Part shown: piece after piece, positions 1 to 6,342 of the stretch
Position numbering within the stretch: the first letter of the stretch is position 1
How the letters are laid out: each line of letters begins with the position of its first letter
Assembly: GCF_002250505.1 (NCBI RefSeq)
Contig: NZ_NJGY01000001.1
Coordinates: 1,619,968 to 1,683,967, forward strand
DNA: 64,000 bases
Source: Janthinobacterium sp. PC23-8
GTDB lineage: Bacteria > Pseudomonadota > Gammaproteobacteria > Burkholderiales > Burkholderiaceae_D
Direction: 5' to 3'
Translations under genes and position numbers: made by a program
The notes under the pieces: model-generated
What the model was told of the DNA's origin: nothing
The model's input: only the letters and a program-made list of their open reading frames with translations
Database searches by the model: none

Positions 1-19
1 GGAAACTTCCCTGCAGAAC

Positions 20-991
20 ATGCTATTGACCATGAAAAATCTTAAGAATTTGTTTTTTTTCCTTGCATTTCTTGCGAGTCAAATCCTGTTCTCAATTTCC
101 CCCTCTGTATCGCATGCTGGAACAGAAGTAACTGTTCCTCAAAAAGGCGCAACGACAGAACAAACAGGCTTTCTTTTTGAAATCGAAAAAAATGGCTTCA
201 AGTCCTTCGTTTTTGGAACCATCCATACGGGATTTTCTCCAGCGCAGCTCATGGATGCAAGAACAACTCAAATTATTAAAAAATCCAGACGAATTTATGT
301 CGAAGCTGATATTAGTGATGTGGCAAAAAGCGATAAAGCTATTGAGGATGAAGGCTTTTACAAGGGCGACAAAAAATTGGCTCAATCTATCGATGCAAAA
401 AATTACGATCTTTATCGTTCTATTCTTGTGGATCGTGGTCAATTTCTCTCGATTCAAGAATACGAAATTGCCAGGCCTTGGCTAATTGCCATGTTGATTC
501 CAATTGCAGATTCACTGGTTGAATCATATCCGCTTTTGAAATTTGGTAGCGATATTAAAATCATAAAATTATCAAAAGAATATGTCATTCCGTTGATTGA
601 AATTGAAGGTATTGCCAACCAAGCACAGTTCTTCTCTTCGATGGCAGACGATGTGGAAAGGGTTTACTTTTCCTCATATGTGGATTTGGTCAAGAACAAA
701 ATTATATACGGCAGAATATTCAAGGAAATTTCAGCCTGGACCTCTTCAGATTTCGAAAGCCTGGAAAATTTAATGGTCGACGCACGCCAGAAAAAAGATG
801 CTTATTCTTCATTTTATTTTAAAAATGTCATAGATGAGAGAAATAAAAAATTCATCAAGATGATTGCCAATGCTTCTAATAATGCTAGCGGCGGTTTTTT
901 CGCTGTCGGGTGTGAGCATCTGGCGGGGGTGAGCGGCGTGGTGCACGGATTGAGAGATCGCGGTTACTCTGTGAAACAAATTAAATACTAA
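20..991 (+). CDS. TraB/GumN family protein
   Basis: Predicted exported protein of the TraB/PrgY/GumN superfamily, whose biochemical role is poorly known (putative metalloprotease-like fold). The N-terminus has a hydrophobic segment ending near an SHA site, consistent with a signal peptide. Family hallmarks are visible: FGTIHTG about 65 residues in, YVEADI about 30 residues later, and a C-terminal GCEHLAGVSGVVHGLRDRGY block matching the usual GxxHLxGxxG...L..RGY ending. About 323 codons from the first ATG; a second in-frame ATG at 32 (MKNLKN) may be the real start and gives a cleaner signal peptide. The gene is strongly AT-rich compared with everything after position 3500, which suggests transfer. 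A YidD-like gene follows after 13 bp. Substrate and role are unknown. Confidence 0.8.
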   Translation: MLLTMKNLKNLFFFLAFLASQILFSISPSVSHAGTEVTVPQKGATTEQTGFLFEIEKNGFKSFVFGTIHTGFSPAQLMDARTTQIIKKSRRIYVEADISDVAKSDKAIEDEGFYKGDKKLAQSIDAKNYDLYRSILVDRGQFLSIQEYEIARPWLIAMLIPIADSLVESYPLLKFGSDIKIIKLSKEYVIPLIEIEGIANQAQFFSSMADDVERVYFSSYVDLVKNKIIYGRIFKEISAWTSSDFESLENLMVDARQKKDAYSSFYFKNVIDERNKKFIKMIANASNNASGGFFAVGCEHLAGVSGVVHGLRDRGYSVKQIKY

Positions 992-1004
992 AGTCAACCA
1001 AGAA

Positions 1005-1385
1005 ATGATGCGGATACTTTTTTTGTGGTGTATTAAAGTCTATCGAAAATTCATTTCCCCTTATAAGGGTTTCTCTTGTGCTCATGCCTATTGGGGCAAT
1101 CAAAGTTGCTCCATCTTCGGGTACAGAGCGGTCGAACGTCATGGAGCATCGCTTGGTCTTTTGTTAATCGCTCGCAGGATGAAGCGGTGCGAGGTCTCCC
1201 ATGACAGGATTCGACGTCTGACTGAAACCGCGCTATTTCGCGGTACTCGACGGCAGCGAGGAAATTGCGAAGTGATAGGCTGTGTGGAAGTCTGTGCACC
1301 CGAGGCAATCGGACCATGCATGCTCGATTGCGCTACGGCTATTAGTCTGAAGAGCTGTTTGCCACCGAGTAGAAAGAAGCCGTAG
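1005..1385 (+). CDS. YidD-like membrane protein insertion factor, stand-alone and extended
   Basis: The first 60 residues match the YidD (DUF37) family: an amphipathic start followed by YRKFISPYKGFSC, a conserved Cys/Ser region (SCSIFGYRAVERHGA) and a late RRMKRC, corresponding to the YQ..ISP, CSxYxxEA and R..RCHP features of YidD. YidD is thought to assist YidC-dependent membrane protein insertion and normally sits between rnpA and yidC. This copy lies elsewhere, is fused to a Cys-rich C-terminal tail of about 60 residues, and directly follows the TraB/GumN gene, probably in one transcript (13-bp gap). The partners in the canonical locus are absent here. It may serve a specialised secretion or peptide system, but that is inference. 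Confidence 0.65.
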   Translation: MMRILFLWCIKVYRKFISPYKGFSCAHAYWGNQSCSIFGYRAVERHGASLGLLLIARRMKRCEVSHDRIRRLTETALFRGTRRQRGNCEVIGCVEVCAPEAIGPCMLDCATAISLKSCLPPSRKKP

Positions 1386-1507
1386 CTCGCACCCACGTCT
1401 GGTGGTAGGCGATAAAGCCAAATGTCCGTTCACAAAATGACAAATTTTTTGAAACCGCCCAATATTGCCTAATTTGCAACAGATACGTCTGCTCTGCTTT
1501 TGCGTCC

Positions 1508-1789
1508 ATGAACATTCAGCCAGTGCTGCCCGACCCGGTCCCCGCTTCCAATACAACTTCGCTCTTCCGCAGGGAAGTTATGGAGACCCATACCATTACC
1601 TGGAACGGTGCGATCCAGTTGGGGCATCCCATTTCTGGCACGCTGGCCGCAGTCGTTGCACTTGCCATCGCGGCTGGGCTATTGGCATTTGCTGCTTTCG
1701 GCAGCATCACGCAAAAAGCCCGCGTTGGTGGCCTGGTTGTTCCAACAGAGGGGGCCGTCACGGTGGCCGCCATTCAATCAGGAATATAG
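1508..1789 (+). pseudogene. 5' fragment of a CvaA/HlyD-type export adaptor, truncated by an IS element
   Basis: About 93 codons encode the N-terminus of a membrane fusion protein of bacteriocin-type ABC exporters. LFRREVMETHTITWNGAI is the usual cytoplasmic lead of the CvaA/HlyD group, followed by one transmembrane helix (about residues 42-66) and the first periplasmic strand (ARVGGLVVPTEGAV). Full-length relatives have about 400 residues. The frame runs directly into the left end of the IS3-family element at 1787 and stops there. I find no continuation of the adaptor beyond the right end of the element, so the rest appears deleted rather than merely interrupted. Partner peptidase/ABC genes are not in the window. 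Confidence 0.7.
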
Positions 1790-1848
1790 TGGACCCACGA
1801 TTTGAGACAGCAGTTTAAGCTATGGTCCTCACAGGAGGATGGCGGCGA

Positions 1849-2139
1849 ATGGCGGAGATAAAGAAGCGGAAAGTGCACAGCGCGGAGTTCAAGGGAAAGG
1901 TCGGTCTTGAGGCCGTGCGTGGTATCAAAACGGTGAACGAGATCGCGCAGCATCACGGTGTCCATCCTGTGATGGTCAGCCAGTGGAAGAAGGAGATCCT
2001 TGCCCGAGCTGGGACCCTGTTCGAAGGTAAGCGGGGACCGAAAGTGGAGGCGGCACACGAGGACGAAGACCGGCTGTACGGCGAAATTGGTCGCCTTAAG
2101 ATGGAGTTAGATTGGCTTAAAAAAAAGTCAGGCCTGTAA
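1849..2139 (+). CDS. IS3-family transposase OrfA
   Basis: A 96-residue DNA-binding subunit with the HTH_Tnp_1 fold: basic N-terminus (KKRKVHSAEFKGKVGLEA), helix-turn-helix around VNEIAQHHGVHPVMVSQWKK, and a C-terminal leucine-rich helix (RLYGEIGRLKMELDWLKKK) that usually mediates pairing with OrfB. An upstream in-frame ATG at 1822 exists, but the homology starts at MAEIKKRK. The lysine-rich end, with an A-run near 2119, is the usual place for programmed -1 frameshifting that makes the OrfAB fusion; orfB begins 9 bp after the stop. Confidence 0.88.
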   Translation: MAEIKKRKVHSAEFKGKVGLEAVRGIKTVNEIAQHHGVHPVMVSQWKKEILARAGTLFEGKRGPKVEAAHEDEDRLYGEIGRLKMELDWLKKKSGL

Positions 2140-2147
2140 GCGGCGCG

Positions 2148-3137
2148 GTGCGGTTGGAATGGATCGTCGCCGGCGAGATATCGCTGTCGCGACAATGCGA
2201 GTTGGCGGGTGTCTCGAGGGCGACCGTGTACCGGCCACGGGAGGCGGCGCGTCCTGATGACGATGAGCTGACCTTGTGTGCGCTGATCGATGAAGAATTC
2301 ACGCGGCATCCGTTCTACGGGAGCCGGCGGATGGTGGTGATTCTGACGCGGCAAGGTTGGATGGTTAACCGCAAGCATGTGCAGCGATTGATGCGCATGC
2401 TCGGGCTGGCGGGGATGGCGCCGGGGCCGGGCACGGCAGTTCAACATCCAGGGCACAAGGTGTATCCGTATCTACTGCGTGGCGTGGCCATCGTGCGGCC
2501 AAACCATGTCTGGAGTACAGACATCACGTATATCAGGCTGGCACGCGGCTTTGCGTACCTGGTCGCGATCATCGACTGGTACTCGCGGCGCGTGCTGACC
2601 TGGCGCATCAGCAACAGCATGGACGCGTCATTTTGCGTGGACTGTCTGGAGGAGGCATTGATCGATCACGGCAAGCCTGAGATCTTCAACACCGACCAGG
2701 GCAGTCAGTTCACGAGCGTGGCCTTCACAGGGGTCCTGAAGCGTGCAGGAGTTGACATCAGCATGGACGGGCGGGGCCGTGCATTGGACAACATCTTCGT
2801 GGAGCGCCTGTGGCGCAACGTCAAGTACGAGGACGTGTACTTGAACGGCTACGCCACGATGGGCGACCTGCATGCAGGATTGACGCGGTACTTCGCCTTT
2901 TACAATGGCGAGCGGCCGCACCAGGCGTTGAACTATCAGACGCCGGATGTAGTGTACAAAAGTGGCGAAGGCGGTGGTGCCTTGATCCTCGATAAATACG
3001 GCAGCGTGCCTGCGCTGGAATCACCTGAGACAAAACCAGGGCACGATGCAAGCAGTGCTGGGGAGCATGGGGCTCCGCCCCAAACCCCGCCCTGCCGGGA
3101 GCCGACCGAGATGACTCCCATGCTCACGGGTGGGTAA
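2148..3137 (+). CDS. IS3-family transposase OrfB (DDE integrase)
   Basis: A 329-residue catalytic transposase. The N-terminus carries the HTH_21 region ([24 protein letters not shown]) and the rest is an rve/DDE domain. The first Asp lies in WSTDITYI, the second in [11 protein letters not shown] and the Glu in the [18 protein letters not shown] block, followed by [11 protein letters not shown], all diagnostic of IS3 elements. The reading frame is intact with no internal stop, so the element may still be active. The tail after YQTPDVVY is longer than usual and low in conservation. It overlaps nothing and ends about 98 bp before the right inverted repeat. Confidence 0.9.
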   Translation: MRLEWIVAGEISLSRQCELAGVSRATVYRPREAARPDDDELTLCALIDEEFTRHPFYGSRRMVVILTRQGWMVNRKHVQRLMRMLGLAGMAPGPGTAVQHPGHKVYPYLLRGVAIVRPNHVWSTDITYIRLARGFAYLVAIIDWYSRRVLTWRISNSMDASFCVDCLEEALIDHGKPEIFNTDQGSQFTSVAFTGVLKRAGVDISMDGRGRALDNIFVERLWRNVKYEDVYLNGYATMGDLHAGLTRYFAFYNGERPHQALNYQTPDVVYKSGEGGGALILDKYGSVPALESPETKPGHDASSAGEHGAPPQTPPCREPTEMTPMLTGG

Positions 3138-3235
3138 AATTAAGCAAGACAGGGCAGCGCTGATCTGCTGCATGCAGGATCAAGACCATAGCTTAAATTC
3201 AGGCAAAAACTGTCTTGACGGATGGGTCCACTTTA

Positions 3236-3532
3236 GTTCCTGCTCGGTTCTGTCACATTGTTGATCCGATGGCGAAATTTCTCCGAATGGTCCCCTCAAA
3301 CTGGACGGACCTTTCCCGCACAACGCATGAAATTGGTCGGCGAACGACATCCTGTCTGCGCCTTCGATCGGGTAGCGAGATACAAACTGTCGAATTTGCC
3401 GAAAGCGACTCTGGCGACTGTCCAAAAAAATACACCGCGTTTACACCCGCCACCGCGCTTTTTAGACCATCTTTACAAGCCCGCTGCTAATCTCGATTGC
3501 ATCTCAACCACCGCTGCAAAGCAGCCTTTGCC
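3236..3532. other. Intergenic stretch to the right of the IS element
   Basis: Nearly 300 bp without a convincing gene. Short open frames on both strands lack any recognisable motif or ribosome-binding site. The sequence does not continue the interrupted export adaptor. No clear -35/-10 pair was identified, although the promoter for the ACT-like gene at 3533 should lie here. Composition is intermediate between the AT-rich island and the GC-rich core. Confidence 0.5.
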
Positions 3533-3808
3533 ATGGACACATCCTTACGCCAACCCACTTTTCTTATCCATATCACGGTCGACAAGGAGTGCCTGTCGGC
3601 GCTGCGCCAGCTGGTGTTCAAGACCTGCGGCGCGATGCTGTCGTTCATGCGGGTCGTGGCGGTCGATCATGCCGAGCGCATGCGAGTGGACCTGTGCGTG
3701 ACCGAGCCGGCGTTGCGCCTGACGATGGACGCCGTGATGCGCTGGTTGCCGGCGGCGGAATTTGGCCGCATTTGCCAGGACCGTCCACGCCACGGTGGTG
3801 CGCAGTGA
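3533..3808 (+). CDS. Small ACT-like protein upstream of dapA
   Basis: A 91-residue cytoplasmic protein of unknown function. Predicted order is strand (FLIHITVDKE), helix (CLSALRQLVFKTCGAML), strands (MRVVAVDHAERMRVDLCVTE), helix (PALRLTMDAVMRWLP), which resembles a small ACT-type ligand-binding domain of the kind used for amino-acid sensing. I did not recognise a specific family. The ATG at 3533 is chosen because conserved-looking sequence begins there; the longer frame from 3497 adds non-conserved residues. It overlaps or nearly abuts the dapA-family gene and is probably co-expressed with it. A regulatory role for the downstream lysine-pathway enzyme is attractive but inferred. Confidence 0.5.
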   Translation: MDTSLRQPTFLIHITVDKECLSALRQLVFKTCGAMLSFMRVVAVDHAERMRVDLCVTEPALRLTMDAVMRWLPAAEFGRICQDRPRHGGAQ

Positions 3809-3831
3809 ACCAGTACGCGTGCGAACACGCG

Positions 3832-4755
3832 ATGTCCTGCGAGCGCATCACGGCCCATTTCCAGGGCATCTGGGTGCCGATGGTCACGCCGTTTCGCGAT
3901 GGCGCGGTCGACTTCGACGCCGCGCAGCAGCTGGCCGGCGAACTCGCTTCCAGCGGCGTCAAAGGCCTGGTGGTGTGCGGCACCACGGGCGAGGCGGCCA
4001 TGCTGAGCGAGGCAGAACAGGGCACGCTGTTGGGCAGCGTGCTGGAAGCCGTTGGTCCCCGTTTTCCCGTCGTGGTGGGCGTCGGCGGCAGCGACACGCG
4101 CGCCGTCACGGCCGCCGTGCAGCGCTATCACGACCATCCGCTGGCCGGCCTGCTCATTTCCGCGCCGGCCTATGTGCGCCCGTCGCAGGAAGGCATTATT
4201 CGCCACTTCCAGGCCATCGCCGCCGCCACCGACCACTCCATCGTGCTGTACAACGTGCCGGCCCGCACCGGCGTGCATATCACGACGGCGACGGCGGCGC
4301 TGCTGGCGCGCGATTCGCACTTTGTCGCCATCAAGGAAGCGGGCGGGCAGCTCGACCAGTTCGGTCAGCTGCTGCGCGACACCCACCTCGATGTGCTGTG
4401 CGGCGACGATGCGCTGCTGCTGGCCAGCCTGGCGATGGGCGCACACGGCGCCATGTCGGCCGCCGCCCAGGTACGGCCCGACCTGTATGCCCAGCTGTTC
4501 GATCTCGTGAAAACCAACCGCCACGCCGATGCCGGCGCGCTGTTCAAGACCATGCTGCCTGCCATACGGCTGCTGTTTGCCGAACCGAACCCGGGCCCGG
4601 TCAAGGCGGCGCTGGCCATGCAGGGCAAGCTGCGCGACGAGCTGCGCCTGCCGATGACGAGCATGTCAGGCGCCGGCCAGGAAAAACTGGCGCTGGCGCT
4701 CGAACCCATGCTGGCCTTGCCGCGCTGGCAGGCCTCGTTTAAAACACCTTGCTGA
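3832..4755 (+). CDS. dapA: 4-hydroxy-tetrahydrodipicolinate synthase family protein
   Basis: About 307 residues, close to the usual 290-300. DapA condenses pyruvate with aspartate semialdehyde in the lysine/diaminopimelate pathway. Visible motifs, counted from the ATG: CGTTGEAAM (about 49-57), the PAYVRPSQEG segment with a tyrosine of the proton relay, YNVPARTG with the catalytic Tyr140, and AIKEAGG with the Schiff-base Lys168. A GTG at 3805 in frame would overlap the upstream stop by 4 bp (GTGA) and is an alternative start; the ATG at 3832 fits family length better. The family also includes N-acetylneuraminate lyases and other aldolases, so it may be a paralogue. It converges on the porin gene with a 17-bp overlap of the 3' ends. 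Confidence 0.82.
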   Translation: MSCERITAHFQGIWVPMVTPFRDGAVDFDAAQQLAGELASSGVKGLVVCGTTGEAAMLSEAEQGTLLGSVLEAVGPRFPVVVGVGGSDTRAVTAAVQRYHDHPLAGLLISAPAYVRPSQEGIIRHFQAIAAATDHSIVLYNVPARTGVHITTATAALLARDSHFVAIKEAGGQLDQFGQLLRDTHLDVLCGDDALLLASLAMGAHGAMSAAAQVRPDLYAQLFDLVKTNRHADAGALFKTMLPAIRLLFAEPNPGPVKAALAMQGKLRDELRLPMTSMSGAGQEKLALALEPMLALPRWQASFKTPC

Positions 4756-5491
4756 CCGTCAGCACCAGCGCCGTCTTGCCCATGAATTTGCCATTCACGG
4801 GCGAGGCGTAGGCCACCTTGCCGGCATTGGTGCCGATCACGGCCAGCGCGCCGGTAACCACGCCAAAGTCGCGCGTCACGCCCACTTTCCAGTCCGTATA
4901 GCTCGATGCGTCGTTGTTTTTCACCTTCTGGTGGCCCGCATGCAGGTTGCCGGTCCAGCCGTTGGCCAGGTCGATATTGGCGCCCAGGTCGAGGTAGCCG
5001 CTGTTCTTGCTGTTAACGATGCCGAACAGGTTCGAGACGGCGTGCGAATACTTGATGTAGGCGGGGCCGTACGACAGCTGGCCGTAGATTTCCTGGGTGT
5101 TGGCATCGGCGAAGCCGGCCACGTTTTTCAAGCCATTGTCGGCATACACATAGGCCAGCACGCCGACGTCGTAGCCGATATCGTCAGTGACCTGGCCGCG
5201 CTTGCCCGCATACAGATCGACTTCCACGTCGCCGCTGCCGCCAGCGTCTTTGGTCCACTTGATGGTCGAGGCCCAGGCGCCTGCATACAGGCCGGTGGGG
5301 TTGTTGACGTAGTCGGCGCCGCCCTGCAGCGCTGGCTGCAAACGCGTTTGCGAGATGCCGCGGTAGCGGTAGTCCGAAACGCCGGCGAGGTTGAAACTGA
5401 CTTCATTGTCCGGTTTGGCTTCCTGCGCGTGGATCAGGCCGGAGGCAAAGGTAGCTAAGGTAGCGGCGATGGCAAATACGATTTTGTTCAT
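4739..5491 (-). CDS. TorF-family putative outer-membrane porin
   Basis: A 250-residue exported beta-barrel protein of the TorF/Gcw_chp family. The start MNKIVFAIAATLATFASGLIHAQ is a signal peptide with cleavage after HAQ. The mature part opens with the family block VSFNLAGVSDYRYRGISQTRLQPALQGGADY and continues with alternating aromatic strands (GLYAGAWAST, GYLDLGANIDL, DWKVGVTRDFG), ending VLTVSKVF with a C-terminal Phe typical of outer-membrane barrels. The start at 5491 is supported by a GAAG ribosome-binding site and the signal peptide; upstream extension in the same frame is spurious. Substrate unknown. Its 3' end overlaps the dapA 3' end by 17 bp on the opposite strand. Confidence 0.85.
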   Translation of the reverse strand: MNKIVFAIAATLATFASGLIHAQEAKPDNEVSFNLAGVSDYRYRGISQTRLQPALQGGADYVNNPTGLYAGAWASTIKWTKDAGGSGDVEVDLYAGKRGQVTDDIGYDVGVLAYVYADNGLKNVAGFADANTQEIYGQLSYGPAYIKYSHAVSNLFGIVNSKNSGYLDLGANIDLANGWTGNLHAGHQKVKNNDASSYTDWKVGVTRDFGVVTGALAVIGTNAGKVAYASPVNGKFMGKTALVLTVSKVF

Positions 5492-5622
5492 GGTAGGTAC
5501 TTCTTCATTGGTGGGTTGGGCCTTTGCCGGGATGGCGCAGCTGGCCCGTCGCTGCAAAATATCGGGTAAAGCGTCCCCCCGGCGCGCGCGGCGCCTGTTG
5601 TCAAACGAGGGAGAAAAATGGA

Positions 5623-6342
5623 TTAGTGGGGCAGCAGGAGCCGGTAGCCGACCGCCGTCTCCGTCAGCAGGTATTGCGGCTGGGCCGGGTCGGCTTCGAG
5701 CTTCTGGCGCAAGTGGCCCATGTAGATGCGCAGGTAGTGGCCGTTGTCCAGGTTCGACGGCCCCCACACTTCGCGCAGCAGCTGCGGATTGGTCACCACC
5801 CTGCCGGCGTTTTTGACCAGCACCGACAACAAGCGAAATTCGGTTGGCGTCACATGCACCAATTGCTTGTCGCGCATGACCAGGCGGTTCTGCACGTCCA
5901 CCGTGACGTCGCCGAAACGCACCACGCCATCGTCAGGGGCGGCTGGCTGGCGCTGGCGGCGCAAGGTGGCGCGCACGCGGGCCAGCAGTTCGCCCACGCC
6001 GAACGGCTTGGTCAGGTAGTCGTCGGCGCCGGCGTCGAGGGCGCGGATTTTTTCGTCTTCGCCCACGCGGGCCGACAGCACGATGACGGGCACGGCCGAC
6101 CATTTGCGCAGGTCGCCGAGAAAATCGATGCCGTCGCCGTCGGGCAGGCCCAGGTCCAGCACCACCAGGTCGGGGCGGCGCGTGCCGGCGTCGATCAGGC
6201 CGCGCTGCAAGGTGGCCGATTCGTGTACCTGCCAGCCTTCGGCTTCCAGCGCGGCGCGCACGAAGCGGCGGATCTGCGGTTCATCCTCGACCAGCAGGGC
6301 GGTCGGTGCGGTAGCGTTAGCAGTTGCATTGGCGTCATTCAT
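5623..6342 (-). CDS. kdpE: KdpE response regulator
   Basis: A 239-residue OmpR/PhoB-type regulator. The receiver domain (about 14-125) shows the acidic pair in LLVEDEP, phosphoacceptor Asp63 in VVLDLGLPDGDG and Lys112 in LTKPFG. The C-terminal winged helix (about 145-235) has TPTEFRLLSVLVKNAGRVVT and GHYLRIYMGHLRQKLE, the signature of KdpE. It activates the kdp operon at low potassium or high osmolarity after phosphorylation by KdpD. It is the last gene of the operon and overlaps kdpD by 4 bp (ATGA). Candidate target repeats lie at 13825-13862 upstream of the operon. Confidence 0.96.
   Translation of the reverse strand: MNDANATANATAPTALLVEDEPQIRRFVRAALEAEGWQVHESATLQRGLIDAGTRRPDLVVLDLGLPDGDGIDFLGDLRKWSAVPVIVLSARVGEDEKIRALDAGADDYLTKPFGVGELLARVRATLRRQRQPAAPDDGVVRFGDVTVDVQNRLVMRDKQLVHVTPTEFRLLSVLVKNAGRVVTNPQLLREVWGPSNLDNGHYLRIYMGHLRQKLEADPAQPQYLLTETAVGYRLLLPH

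Larger units (their letters stand above)
1787..3235 (+). mobile_element. IS3-family insertion sequence
   Basis: The element carries two consecutive transposase ORFs (orfA 1849-2139, orfB 2148-3137) in the typical IS3 arrangement. Imperfect terminal inverted repeats are visible. The left end reads TATAGTGGACCCA and the right end, on the opposite strand, TAAAGTGGACCCA; both continue after a 7-bp variable part with AGACAG, and a further shared block (TTTAAGCTATGGTC) follows. The flanks show no obvious 3-5 bp target duplication (GGAA on the left, GTTCC on the right), and the left-hand gene is not resumed on the right. The element is therefore probably one boundary of a deletion or rearrangement. 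Ends are placed by the inverted repeats and could shift by 1-2 bp. Confidence 0.88.

Noticed and set aside
1779-3240. Target-site duplication around the IS3 element
   Set aside because: Flanking bases GGAA and GTTCC are not a direct repeat in any 3-5 bp register.
3180-3701. Overlapping short frames after the IS element
   Set aside because: None has a motif, start signal or consistent coding composition; they extend through the IS end into the ACT-like gene in the wrong frame.
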